From NCBI GenBank assembly GCA_026119935.1, contig JALRMH010000062.1, positions 62,001 to 126,000 on the forward strand: 64,000 nt of DNA, given 5' to 3'. Both the position numbers and the translations under genes were made by a program. The stretch is from Endothia cerciana. Taxonomy: Eukaryota; Ascomycota; Sordariomycetes; Diaporthales; Cryphonectriaceae. Below, one piece after another: positions 48,777-60,127 of this stretch. Position 1 is the stretch's first letter, and the number at the start of each line of letters is the position of its first letter. The notes below the pieces were generated by a model. That model had not been told where the DNA came from, did no database searches, and was given only the letters and a program-made list of their open reading frames with translations.

Positions 48777-50481
48777 ATGTCTCTGTTCACAGAACTCAAG
48801 ACGCCGGTCACCGGCGCGTACAAGCAGCCCACAGGCCTGTATGCTGCAGCCCCCCTCCCCCCACCCTTCCCCAACACCCAACACTCCGTGCCCACCATCA
48901 CGGACTAACGAGCTCCCTCTTCGCAGTTACATCGGCGGCAAGTGGGTGGAGGGCGTCGACAAGAAGAAGTTCGACGTCATTAACCCCAGCACCGAGGAGG
49001 TCATCACCCAGGTCTCCGAGGCCACCGAGAAGGATGTCGACCTCGCTGTCGCTGCCGCCCGCAAGGCCTTCGAGGGCGAGTGGAAGCAGACGTCGCCCAA
49101 CACGAGGAGTCGCCTGATGCTGAAGCTTGCCGACCTCCTCGAGAAGAACACGGATCTCCTGGCTGCTGTCGAGTCGCTCGACAATGGCAAGTCCATCAAC
49201 ATGGCCCGCGGCGACGTCGGCGCCGTCGTCGGCTGCATAAGGTACTACGGTGGTTGGGCGGACAAGATCGAGGGCAAGACCCACGATATCGACCCGGGCA
49301 TGTTCCACTACTCGAGGGCGGAGCCGGTAAGCCGTCCTTGTCTTGTGTGCCACCCACCCTCGTGTGGCCACCCGCTGACCCCCAGGCCAGATCGGTGTGT
49401 GCGGGCAGATCATCCCGTGGAACTTCCCCCTGCTCATGTGGGCGTGGAAGGTCGGTCCCGCCCTGGCCACGGGCAACACTGTCGTCATCAAGTCTGCTGA
49501 GCAGACACCCCTCTCCGCCCTGGTGGCAACACAGTTCGTCGAGGAGGCCGGCTTCCCTGCAGGTGTCTACAATCTCATCTCCGGTTTTGGTAAGACCGCC
49601 GGTGCTGCGATTGCTTCCCATATGGACATAGACAAGGTGGCCTTCACCGGCTCTACTCCCGTAGGCCGACAGATCATGAAGGCCGCCGCCTCCTCCAACC
49701 TCAAGAAGGTGACCCTCGAGCTGGGTGGCAAGTCGCCCAACATCGTCTTTGACGATGCGGACATCGAGGAGGCCATCCACTGGGTGAACTTCGGTATCTA
49801 CTACAACCACGGCCAGTGCTGCTGCGCAGGCTCTCGCATCTTCGTGCAGGAGGGCATCTACGACAAGTTCGTCGAGGCCTTCAGGACGCGCACGCAGGAG
49901 AACAAGGTCGGCGACCCATTCGCGGAGGACACCTTCCAGGGCCCCCAGGTCAGCCAGCTTCAGTATGAACGTATCATGGGGTACATCAAGGTGGGCAAGG
50001 AGGAGGGCGCCAAGGTGGAAACCGGCGGTGAGCGCCATGGCGACAAGGGCTACTTCATCCAGCCCACCATCTTCAGCAACGTCACGCCCAAGATGAAGAT
50101 CGCACAGGAGGAGATCTTCGGGCCTGTGTGCACCATCGCCAAGTTCAAGACCGAGGAGGACGTCATCGAGGCCGCTCACGACACCTCCTACGGGCTTGCC
50201 GCCGCCGTCCACACCAGCAACCTCAACACGGCCATCCGCGTCAGCAACGCACTCAAGGCCGGCACCGTCTGGGTCAACTGCTACAACATGATTCACTGGC
50301 AGGTCAGTTTTTGCCCCCCCCCCCCCCCAAACTCCCAACAACCCCATGAGCCAACCCTGAGCTAACCAATCGCCAGTTACCGTTCGGTGGATACAAGGAG
50401 TCCGGCATCGGCCGCGAGCTGGGTGAGGCTGCGCTGGCGAACTATACACAGAACAAGTCGGTCGCTATCAAGCTGGCATAA
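48777..50481 (+). CDS. aldA: NAD(P)-dependent aldehyde dehydrogenase
   Basis: Exons 48777-48838, 48927-49326, 49391-50302 and 50377-50481 give 492 residues, the usual length (about 497). The enzyme oxidises aldehydes such as acetaldehyde to acids. Family marks are IGGKWVEG, GQIIPWNFPLLMWAWK (nucleotide site), FTGSTPVGR, LELGGKSPNIV with the general-base Glu, and GQCCCAGSR with the nucleophilic Cys at about 298. The middle Cys of the triplet matches the catalytic position. A C-terminal LPFGGYKESGIGRE motif completes the family pattern. There is no evident mitochondrial presequence, so it is probably cytosolic like Aspergillus AldA. The second acceptor must be the AG at 49389-49390, since only that keeps EPIGVCGQ in frame. 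An AATAAA lies 22 bases after the stop. Confidence 0.96.
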
Positions 50482-51381
50482 GTAATATGTGACCTTTGTA
50501 GTAATAAAAGGACATGGAATCCTTCACAGCTTTTAATGTGCCTGTCTATGAATGTAATGCACGAGCAGCTTTTATCTAGCGAATAAGGAATCTAGTACCA
50601 ATGATGAGTCTTGTAAGGCTACGCTAGTATAGTATATATATAGGATAAGTCCATTGTTTATTAAGCTAGTATAGGTAAGATATGGATAGTAAGTAGTACT
50701 CGCAGTAAAGGAACAATGTGTACTATCAGATGAGGACCTGGGGTCTACTACAGCCAGCAAGGCCCGGGGGCCAGAAACGGACGGGGCGATCCGGAGACGT
50801 ACGGAGGGAGCGCAGGGGGGGGGGGGGGTTTGGGCGAGTGGGCGCGACGAGGGTTTGGAAGTTACGCAAAATCCACCATCCCGAGATCGTCGGTGCCGAG
50901 TCGGAACCAAGGCGGGGGCGCCGGAGGATGACGGGGCGGAGGAGGGCAGCGGACGGGCACAACATGAAGATCCATCCAGATGGGGGGGATACGGGCATGG
51001 AACTAACTCATCATGCTGCGGATTGGTCTGCGCAGGACAGCAGATGCAGACGGCAGTGCCTCCGGTGGGCTGACTGTCCAGCCGGTGGGCGTGAGACCGG
51101 CCGGGCGCATAATAAAAGACATCGGAAGTCTCAATCTTTTGGTCTCTCATTATTGGGAGCGGCACAGTCAGGGGTCAAAAATTCACTCGACGATGCATGA
51201 TTGATCGTGGAACTAATATGGCTCATAGGTGCCGCATGAGCAAAAGTGTGCTTCGCGTGACGATGGTCCAGGGGTCTGGATTGCCAACATCCTCTGAATC
51301 ATGCTCAAGACGGCAAAAAAAGAAAGAAAAAAAGACCAGAAGCCTGCTCGTCCACCCAGAGGGCTGTCACCCATAGGAGAA
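50482..51381. other. Convergent intergenic region, nothing recognised
   Basis: AT-rich at about 50500-50720, then GC-rich with a G-run at about 50817-50828. It holds the 3' ends of aldehyde dehydrogenase and the F-box-like gene. Confidence 0.5.
50503..50508 (+). terminator. AATAAA-like polyadenylation signal for aldehyde dehydrogenase
   Basis: A perfect AATAAA 22 bases after the stop codon, in an AT-rich 3' flank. Confidence 0.5.
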
Positions 51382-52793
51382 TCAATCGCAGATCCCAGCA
51401 GGCCAGGAGGCGCGCGGCATGTCCCTCATGTCCCTCCGCACTGCATCCTGGAGCTCACCACCCGGCTCCTCCCGGGTAACCACAAAGTAATAAGGCCAGT
51501 CTGCCATCACGGCAACCTTGAGAGCCTGCGGTAGACCCTCAGCGATCCCTCTGGTACGGGAGCGGTACCAGTCGTACCTGTCCTCCTCCTTCTTGAGGCC
51601 CAGTGAGACGGCCAGGATGGTCTCGCTGATCCTTACACACACCCGCTCCAGTGCCGACGGCTTGAGCTCCCGCACGAAAACTCTCTGGGCCTCATCCTGC
51701 GACGGACTAGTTAGTAGCTGATCTGCGATAGATGATATAGATAGGCCGGGTATGAGACAGACTCACGACTTGATGGCGGTTCCAGTCGTGGCTCCAGTCG
51801 TAGACCAGAGAGATGTTGCTCCAGACCTCCCAATCACTCTCACCGTTGATAGTGAGCCACTGTAGAGACTTGAAGTCTCGAGCAGCCATTTTCGCGACTG
51901 ATCCACACAGGAAGTGATGATCGGGCCTCCTCATAGTGTTCTGGATCAGACACACGCAGTCGCGTCTGCTCACGTGGAAGTGCAGTCTGGTAAGGTGTGG
52001 ATGGGTAGCCTTGGCGCGAAGCAGAACTGGGTCTACACAGCCCAAGCCTGGTTGATGAAGACGCAGCCCCTGCAGGTTCGGGACCATTCTGTCGAGGGTG
52101 GCTTCCAGAACGTCGTGACGGTCACCTCGGAGACGGAGCAGTCGCACTGAAGCCCACGGCGCTGCGTTGCCGCTGAAGTGCCCGATCATCTCCCTGGACT
52201 GCTCGTCCGATAGGCCCTCAAGCCCCAAGTCAAGATAGCTCAGGTTCGGCAGCAGCCCGATGACCTTGATGATGTTGCTGACCAGGCTGCCAGGAGATGT
52301 GGAGTCGTCCCGTGTATATTCCGCAGCCATCCCAAAGCCACCGTTCTGCCCCGGCTCTCGAGGACCTCCAAGCAGCTTGATCGTGAGAGCCCTGTTGACA
52401 GAGATAATTAGTACCCGCAAGTTCCGCTGCAGCTGAAGCTCGATGCAGGCCGGCCAGGTCGGAGAAGGGGAGATTGGTTGTAGTCACTTGCTTGACAAAC
52501 TCGCTAAATGGTTTCTTGTCCGCGACTTTGATGTCCTCTTCGTGCTTCCAGAGGAAGCGCTCCAGATTGGTGTTCATCGACTTATGCATGTAGGTCAAGC
52601 GTAGGCTCTCGAGGTGGTGTTCGCGGAATCTTCGTTCGAACCAGGTACTGGCCAGCCTGAGCGCACCCCTGGACCGATGGGTCAAAGACGTTGAAATATT
52701 GTCCGCCAGCTCCTGGGGCAGAGAACTCCCATGAGACTCAAGCCAAGGAGGAGGGCCCTCCCGCTCGCGCTTCTCGGACGACCAAGACGCCAT
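51382..52793 (-). CDS. F-box/LRR-like hypothetical protein
   Basis: Exons on the minus strand are 52793-52488, 52432-51767 and 51696-51382, giving 428 residues. The N-terminus has an F-box-like stretch (SLPQELADNISTSLTHRSRGALRLASTWF shape at about 24-52) followed by FREHHLESLRLTYMHKS. The middle reads as irregular leucine-rich units (LLPNLSYLDLGLEGL, SVRLLRLRGDRHDVL, NLQGLRLHQPGL), typical of fungal F-box proteins. F-box proteins recruit substrates to SCF ubiquitin ligases; no substrate is known here. The first intron (52487-52433, 55 bases) was placed because the upstream frame after KQ loses sense and the acceptor CTTCAG restores LQRNLRVLIISVN. The second intron has a CTACTAAC branch site, which is excellent support. 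Confidence 0.82.
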
Positions 52794-53873
52794 TGTCCAG
52801 ATTGATATGATGGATAAGGCAGACGGGGCGGTAACAGGTATGCCTCTGGTGTGCGATCGAACACGAAGATGGGAGGATACGATGGTTTCGTGTTGTGGGG
52901 GAGGACGGACATCAAGAGAAAGTCGCCAGGAAGGAGAGGTTGAAAAAGGGACGCCCTTGCAGGAAAACAAGGAATTGTACCGCGGGTGAACGCTCCTTCC
53001 GCTTTGTTTTCTATCATCCACCACCACAACCCAAGAAAAGTGATTTGTCAAGCTGATTTTAAAGGCTGTCACTGCGTTCCAAGTAGCCCCCACCATCAGG
53101 CAGCGAGTACAGAATCAAAATTCTGCTCCCCGCCACAAGTCTCTCCAACAGAGCAGAGCGTCTTGCACACAATCAGCGTCCCCCCCCCTTTTTTTTTTTT
53201 TACCCTTCTCTTCCATTTTTATTTTTATTTTTATTTTTATTTTAAAACACGAGAAGCAGACGTCTGGTGACTTGACCGGCCTGTCCAGCTCGCTAGTCAA
53301 TTCCCACCAGCCCCTGACCCTCCTACTCCTTCGTGAAGTTCTTCTTACCTGACCAACCACCTCCCTACTGTTTCCTCAGCCGTCTCTCTTCTACGCCTTC
53401 CTGAGCTCCTTTCTTGCAGTTTTTCACCCTACGCATTGGCGCCCAGCCGCGCCATCCACGTACAGAAGGACGACCTGACTGACATGCTGCTGTCGATGGC
53501 CCCGAGTGCTCGGATATAGCTAGAGGATGTCGAGAACCTGCTGGGGAAGTTGGTGGCAGCCTCCTCCGCGGCTGCAGGGTCAGTTGCAATATGGCACGCA
53601 GCAAATAGAAACAATGCGATGATGACGGTTCCGAACAGACTCAGGAAGAGTATGACAACCGCGTTCAAAGAGAAATCGTGAAGATTATCAAACGAAACAA
53701 CAAGGTTTAGAAGCAATATGTATGATGCAAGTTTTCAGTTTAATGTGATGATAGGTGGTTATTGCAATTATCGTTGGGGAGGCTACAAAAGGAGGCCAGA
53801 TAGCAATTAGGCCTAAGTACGGTGCCATTGTATATTATTAGAAGGGGCTCTAAATCTATATCGAGAGTTCGAT
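52794..53873. other. Intergenic region with ATTTTT array; possible small membrane-protein frame
   Basis: It holds the F-box gene promoter and an ATTTTT hexamer array at about 53215-53243. The minus-strand frame 53716-53429 codes 95 residues with one clear hydrophobic segment (AVVILFLSLFGTVIIALFLF). I list it only as a possibility (see findings). Confidence 0.45.
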
Positions 53874-54641
53874 CTACCAGAATAGGTCGATCTCCTTTCC
53901 CTCTAACCACTCTACTATACACTCATACATCTTCTTGCCGTACTCATTCCTCCACGTCGGTAACTTCAACTCGATCTGGTGACCAATGCTGTGCTGCGCC
54001 ACTGCCAGGTACTTGTAACCTTCGGGATACTTGGCCAGCTCTTCCTCCGTGAACAAGCCCGCGAGTTTCGCCACCGCCTCTGGCGTCGGCACGCAGACCG
54101 TCACCAACTTGTCCTTGCAGTAAAATACCTTGTACCAGCGGATCTTCCAGCCGACCTCGGGGATCTTCACGCAGAAGTAGGTGAAGACGCTATCGCAGTC
54201 AACCTCGTACACCACGCCTTCGTGGCTGAACCGCTGCGTGATGGTGACCTTCATCTTTCCAACGGCCCGGTTCGTGGCCGGGTTCAGGTCGACGAGGGTC
54301 CCGCATTCGCGGTGCATGATGAAGTCACCGTCGGCCTTGCCCTCTTTGGAGACCTCGATAAACTCTTCAATGGTCTTACCACCGCTCCATGCTGAAACAG
54401 AAACATGTCAGCCTCTTCTATCCGAGTACCCGCCGGGACAAAGCACGATGGTGGGTTTCTTACTCGTCCAAACGTTGGCCTCCCCGGCGAAGAGGTCACG
54501 GAAGTTGGCCCACTCCGAAGCGTCGCGATAGACAGACCATCCCTTACAGAGCTCGGCAACGGCATGGCGGTCGAGAAGCTCCTCGGGGGTGCCATTAACA
54601 TGGGAATATATTCTGGGCTGAGGATCGATGGGGCTGGTCAT
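53874..54641 (-). CDS. SnoaL-like (NTF2-fold) domain protein
   Basis: Exons on the minus strand are 54641-54464 and 54391-53874, giving 231 residues. The N-terminal half starts with a helix (TPEELLDRHAVAELCKGWSVYRDASEW) followed by an RDLFAGEANVWT strand. This is the SnoaL-like/NTF2-fold pattern seen in polyketide cyclases, bile-acid dehydratase-like and scytalone dehydratase-like proteins. Then come sheets with CGTLVDLNPATNRAVGKMKVTITQRF. The C-terminal extension (FTEEELAKYPEGYKYLAVAQHSIGH) is common in fungal members. No enzyme activity can be assigned. The 72-base intron falls after TGGACGA; the joined codons read TWSGGKTIEEF. Confidence 0.88.
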
Positions 54642-55526
54642 GATGAGTTGCGGGATTCTGACGATTTCAGGTATTGTGACGGCCTCGGTAGCAGCGGATC
54701 TGGTAAGGGCTCGCACATCATGACGAGCTTCCTAAGGGATGCTGTTTAAATATTCAAGCACGGCTCGGTAGAGCCGGCCTATCGTGCAGGTTCGACAGGT
54801 TATCGACCACGCAAAGCTGATGTATACAGCATATGAAGTCATTCGATCAGGTCCCGGGTAACGTGATATGTATCGTGACTCGATCATTAGCATCAAAGTC
54901 GACGCGGATACCGGCACGGATGAATATTATGGAGATGTGAAGATGCTGAGCCTTTGGGAATAAGAAAACAAACACGCTTTTGGTCTTTCTATTTAGGGAA
55001 ACCCCCATCTGTGGGATGTGCTTCAACCACTTCTCAGTTTCCAGTGGTCGTGCTCTCTGAAAACCATGCTTCCATAACGCTCAACCTGGCGAGGGCCCAC
55101 CTGTGGTGAGTGAGCGAGTGGTTGCCCTCCCGTGCCCTCCTACGACGGCTTTCTGGAGGACTACAAAGGACATCAGCGCAGCACATGAACATCTCACACA
55201 GGATGATCGGGGCACAGAACCACAAGAAACCTGTGCTGTAATGTACATACTGTACATCCACTCATCCTGCCCGACCCAACCCAACCCTGGTACTGTAGGA
55301 TTCCCGCGAACCCGGTCGGGGGTGGACCGCGGGTTTATTTTTAGGCGGGCACCCCCGGCAGCCTGCAGCCCTGCCAACCCTGTACTGTACCACCACCAAC
55401 CCAGCTTCTCAGTGGTTCCCAACGCGACTTTGGGGACCGCGGCAACGAGAACGCGACAGGCGAGGTTTCTTGTTCACCACACATTCCTCCTTGACCTTAC
55501 CACCGATCCTGCCGAACCCCAACCAG

Positions 55527-55562
<36 letters not shown>

Positions 55563-55801
55563 AAAAAATAAAAAAATAAAATAAAAAATAAAAAAAAGTC
55601 AGCCCTACCCTGTCGCAACCCCACTCGGCCAGGGGTGGAAAACGGGGCCGTGGCCCGGTAGCAGAAGGGGAGGGGGACAGAACAGAACAGAGCAGAGACG
55701 CGGCAGGGCGGAGAGTGGGGCTCCGGTCCGTCTGGGTGCAGCAACAAACAAAACAGAGGGAGGCTTGATTGAGTGAACCGGACGAACCGGACTGATCTCT
55801 G
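54642..55801. other. Divergent intergenic region with CT microsatellite
   Basis: It contains the promoters of the SnoaL-like gene and DAD1. A CT array at 55531-55559 is followed directly by an A-rich TAAAAAAATAAA-type tract to about 55598, which looks like a DAD1 core promoter element. No gene is seen. Confidence 0.55.
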
Positions 55802-56284
55802 ATGATGGCGTCCTCCTCCTCCCGGGGCGAGTTCGAGCGCCAGCGGGGCGAGCTCATCCGCGAGATCGCAGAGGTGTGTTCGTTTGCCCCTTCCCGCCCC
55901 CAAACAACCTCTCCCTCGTCTCTTTTCCCCTTACCTTTTCCTTCCCTGTTTTCTCTCCTAGGGTTGGAGGGGGGGTGGTGGTACGCGCCGTCACTGACGT
56001 CCTGGGGAACACAGAGCTTCGAACACGTCCTGTCCGGCATCAACAGGCTCAACCGCAACCTCGAGGCCGTCATCACGGTCGGCAACGAGTTCTCGTCCGT
56101 CGAGGCGCTGTGGAGCACGTTCGAGAACGTCATGGGCCACGAGGATGACAACGGCGCGGTAGAGGTGGAGGGGGAGGAGCAGGAGCAGCAACAGGGCAGG
56201 AGGAACACTACGGGGGAGAGGGGGGCGGCCGGTGCGCGTGAGCAAGCGGAAGATGCAGGAGGAGAGGCCGGCAAGGGCTCGTGA
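55802..56284 (+). CDS. DAD1: DASH complex subunit DAD1
   Basis: Exons 55802-55873 and 56015-56284 give 113 residues. The core FERQRGELIREIAESFEHVLSGINRLNRNLEAV, VGNEFSSVEALWSTFENVM matches DAD1 throughout. The DASH ring couples kinetochores to spindle microtubules, a fungus-specific complex. The 141-base intron is divisible by three with no stop, so an unspliced read stays open, but splicing gives the conserved EIAE-SFEHVL junction. The last 50 residues are a Glu/Gln/Gly-rich tail, longer than in yeast (94 residues). Two adjacent ATGs (55802, 55805) make the exact start uncertain by one residue. Confidence 0.93.
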   Translation: MMASSSSRGEFERQRGELIREIAEVCSFAPSRPQTTSPSSLFPLPFPSLFSLLGLEGGWWYAPSLTSWGTQSFEHVLSGINRLNRNLEAVITVGNEFSSVEALWSTFENVMGHEDDNGAVEVEGEEQEQQQGRRNTTGERGAAGAREQAEDAGGEAGKGS

Positions 56285-57137
56285 GCGGGGGAGATACCAG
56301 AGGCAGAGCGATGGCGCTCGAGATTTTGAGCGCCTCCATAGAGAGAACGCGCTTGGACGTCGCAAATGATACCCGGCATAGTCACTACTGCTCTTACATC
56401 CCCCCCCCCCCCTCCGGGAGGGACAGGATTGAACACGGCACGATCACACCATGAGGCCTTGGGGCTTGTACAAATAACATGTTTGTTTTCTATCCCTGAT
56501 CCTGCTCGATGACTAATGGGACAAATCCACGCGAGACACCACAACAATCCCTTGAGATTTCCATATAAAGAAAAATGAGACCACCGTTGCCCGTCCTGCC
56601 TGCCCCTTAATGATGTACAGCCTGGTCCCCCGGATCGCCGCCCCTCCCGAACGCCCGTCCGTCAAGTAATGGCATCAAGCCATGGCATGGAGGGACAGGC
56701 GGCCCTCTTGAGTGGGTTTTCGTACTGCCCTCCTCACGTCGAGGAGGAAGGTATAGAGAGATTCCCGTGCTAGAGAAAATATGATGCAATGAGAAAGTAG
56801 TCAGAACATTGGCTCTGGTCGAGAGCGGCCCTGCCTCGCAGGCATATCGAGCGACCCCCTGTGGTCCGTCCTTCCACCCATCTATGTATCGTCCATCATC
56901 CGTCGTCATCGTTGCGCCAGCGGCGGCTGATGCTGGTATCCTGCGGGTTTATTATTCTCAAGAGGAAACGTCGTTTCGAGTCCAAGAGGAAATGATGGTC
57001 GTGTCGCATCACGCGTCGTGTCATTACGCCCCGTCTCCGTCGGCATTGTTTGGCGTGCCCATCCTCCACGGCGAGCACGGTCCATGATTAGGCGATTACC
57101 CCCCCCGCCCCCCCCCCCAAAAGCAAGCGGTCCTTGC
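56285..57137. other. Convergent intergenic region, nothing recognised
   Basis: Between the DAD1 and Rho4 stops. C-runs at about 56401-56412 and 57101-57118. No coding pattern. Confidence 0.5.
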
Positions 57138-58194
57138 TCACAGCATCGGGCACTTTCTCCTCTTCTTACGAGCACCGCCGATGCCAGGGAGGTTGAGTTG
57201 TCCCGCGATGCTGCTCCGTCGGCCCTTTGGTGACGCGGTTTCCTGCACCTCCAGGTTCCGCCGGTCGTTGGCGACCACCGTGACGATGGCCTGCTCGAAG
57301 ATCTCGTCGACGCCCTTCATCTCCTTACTGCTGCACTCCATGTACTGGGCGTTCATCTTCTGGGCGACGGCCATGCCCTGCTCGCGGGTGACGGGGGTCA
57401 GGCCCTGGGTCTTGAGCATCTCGATGCATGTCTTCTTGTAGCGGAGGTCGGATTTCAGGCCGACCAGGATGAGGGGTGTGTAGGGGCAGAAGTGGAGGAC
57501 TTCGGGGTACCACTGTGATGCGCGTCAGCATGATGATGTTGTCCTTTGGGGGGGAGGGGGGGAGGAGGAGGGCTCTCTGGAATGGGCGCACCTTGTCCAT
57601 GACATTGTCCAGCGAGTTGGGGCAATCTATGGCGAAGCAGACGAAGATAAGGTCGGTCTCCGGGTAGGAGAGCGGTCGCAGGCGGTCGTACTCTTCTTGT
57701 CCTGCGGTATCCCACAGTGCGAGCTCGACGGTCTTGCCGGTCGGTGGATGTACTGGGTATGTGATGTAGTTCTCGAAGACCGTGGGGACGTACTTCTGTT
57801 GTTGTTGTTGTTGCGGGTCAGCATGTGAGGTGGGTGGTTGGAGGGGTAGGGTAGGTGCTGCAGGCAGTGTAGGCTTGCTCACCTCTGGGAAGTAGCCCTG
57901 GCTGTAGCTGATCAACAAACACGTCTTGCCGCAGCCGCCGTCGCCGACGACAACGATCTTCTTTGAGTAGGCGGGGGCGTCGGTCATGGCTGTTGCTGAT
58001 GATTCGCGACCAGATGTAGAGGTGCTCATCATAGTGCTGACGGTGCCGCCACTGGACCGCTGGGCTCGTCTGTCGCTGCTGGCGCCGGTACTGTAGCTGG
58101 AGGGAGTCTTGCGGCCAGATGGATCATACTTCTCCTGGAGGGGCTGGTTGTTGTAGTACGAGTTCCGAGAAATGTAAGACGAAGCCATGCTCAT
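57138..58194 (-). CDS. rho4: Rho-family small GTPase Rho4
   Basis: Exons on the minus strand are 58194-57883, 57795-57592 and 57512-57138, giving 296 residues. A Ser/Thr-rich extension of about 75 residues, typical of Rho4, precedes the GTPase. The P-loop GDGGCGKT is at about 84-91, followed by switch I VPTVFENY, switch II DTAGQEEYDRLRPLSYPETD and the base-binding motif LKSD. The tail is a basic RKKRRK stretch ending CPML, a CaaX box whose final Leu predicts geranylgeranylation. In filamentous fungi Rho4 drives septum formation by activating formin and the actin ring. Exons 1 and 2 end in phase 0. The first intron's acceptor is preceded by a CAA repeat instead of a pyrimidine tract. A second ATG six bases in is an alternative start. 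Confidence 0.95.
57797..57812. repeat. GTT/CAA microsatellite at a 3' splice site
   Basis: Five GTT units on the plus strand. On the gene strand they read CAACAACAACAACAACAG and abut exon 2 of Rho4, with a CTGAC branch-like site immediately before them. Confidence 0.9.
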
Positions 58195-58338
58195 TTAATT
58201 GTCCTTCACTGCTGCTGGAGCTGCGGTTCAATGCGCTGCCAGTAGGCGGGTCCCCTACGGTTAGGCGAGGTGGGATTTCGAGCAGGCGAGGCAGCCAAGG
58301 CAGCCAGGCAAGTCGAGAATCCTAGTTGTGCCTGGCGG

Positions 58339-58373
<35 letters not shown>

Positions 58374-60127
58374 TCTCTCTCTCCTTTCCCAAGTTGGACG
58401 TAAAATCTGGTCGCCAGTTGCAGGCGCGTAGGCTATAGTTCGGATGATAGGCAACCAGGGTGCAGTGTGTTCTGCTCGTTGGGGGCGGGTGTTGTTAGTT
58501 GAAGTGCAGGCAGGGTTGTGTGTGGTTGTGGTGGTGGTGGTTGTTGTTGTTGTTTGGTCGAGGCCGGTCCAGGTCGTCAGGTATTCCGTAATAGGATGCA
58601 AGGCAAATGCTGGGTTATGTTGTTTATCTCCCGGCTGCAAGTGATAGAATGCGGTGTGATGTGTGATGCGTGATGCGACTGAGATGCAGGAAACTCGACC
58701 TGTTGATCCGAGGGCTTTCTTGTCTTTGTCGTCCGTTCAAAGTCCCAGTACTGGGCAGGGTCACGTCAGGATCTCAGAGTGGGAAGTCGGGGGGGGGGGG
58801 GCCCATAGAAGGTGCAAGTGACGATGAGGGAGGATGGGCAAAGATGGGTACGGGTATATCTTGTGGGTGGGTATGGATCGACTTCCAAGACAAGAAGGTT
58901 GTTTCTGAGACAACACTAGCGGCCCATCCGGCAAATGGCAAGAAGTGGGAGGCTGGTATTCAGACACGGGCACGAAGAAGGAACAGATCAGATCTATGTT
59001 TACTTGGGTGGGGGTGTCCACAGCAACGGGGCGCAGGAGGTGGTGGGAGTTGGATGTTGCGATTGGGGAGGAGGACGAGGGCGAGGAGGAGGAGGAGCTG
59101 CTAGCCTGAAGCCATGTATGCACCCTCACGGATCCTCCCCTCTTACATAGTACAGAGTACAGCCCGCGGCCCTCCCCTCACAGCCCTCTTCTCACTGATC
59201 GCGCTCACAGCCCAGCAGCTGCTGCTACACACTATTGTTGTATACCTGTGGTACACGGTATGCTTCCCACGGTAAGGTGCCCCGTAATACTACCATGCAG
59301 CTTCAGGTGTTCAGCTCCGTCGGGGAGCAGATGGGCCACCGCAAACGGCAAATACACCCAGATTACCGCTCAGGTCTGCCCAATCCCGCTGTCGTCATAA
59401 CCCAGAGCCTACGGGGTGACGGTGGACCTCGTCCAGTGGAGGTGGGGGGGGCACTCTAGCGATTGCACCCCCTGCATCCTTTCTAAATTCAGGTGGCAGG
59501 GCGGGCGACTTTCGGTGGCTGGAGCAGCCCACCCTCTCCTGCAGCCTGCCTAGCCTAGCACCGTGGAGTGACAGTGCCCGCCTGCAGACCACTGCGCGCC
59601 CCATGCCACTACTAATTCCGCAAGGGTTCGTCTGTCTGTCCGTGCGCTCCACGTCGAGGAAAACCCCCAATCGCGACTAAAATTCCCAACCGCGTTTCTC
59701 GCTCCCTCCTCGACCCTCGCTCCGCAGGATCTTCTTTCTCACTTGTTGCCAGCCTCAAAACCGGGAACTCTGGGCAGAGCAGGGCGGACCGGACCGGACC
59801 CAGAACCAGCCTGCTGCCGCTGCATCAGGAGCAAAGTCCAGGGTGCTCGTATCACACCCACGACCGCGGGCCTATGACCTGAGGCCGTCATCATCGCCTC
59901 TCACGGACAAGGCGGGCGTGACGTATTTAGACAATCTCCCCTTTGTGTCTAGAACAGTCCTTCACTCGATATCCACCGTCGGGCCTCCGCGTGACCTGGG
60001 TTTCGTCTGCAAGACATCATCCCCAATCCTCCTCCTCCTTAAAATTTTTCCAACGGCCTTGATTTCTCAACCACACAAGGAACCACACCCACCCACCCTT
60101 GTCCTGCGCACGGGGAAGACCGACGAT
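58195..60127. promoter_or_regulatory. Divergent promoter region, Rho4 / Elongin C
   Basis: About 1.9 kb between two divergent starts. Besides the CT array it has GTT/GGT-rich stretches at about 58522-58556 and GGA-rich runs at about 59065-59098. No gene is seen. Confidence 0.5.
58342..58383. repeat. CT microsatellite upstream of Rho4
   Basis: A near-perfect CT array, 148-189 bases upstream of the Rho4 ATG. On the gene strand it reads GA. Confidence 0.95.
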
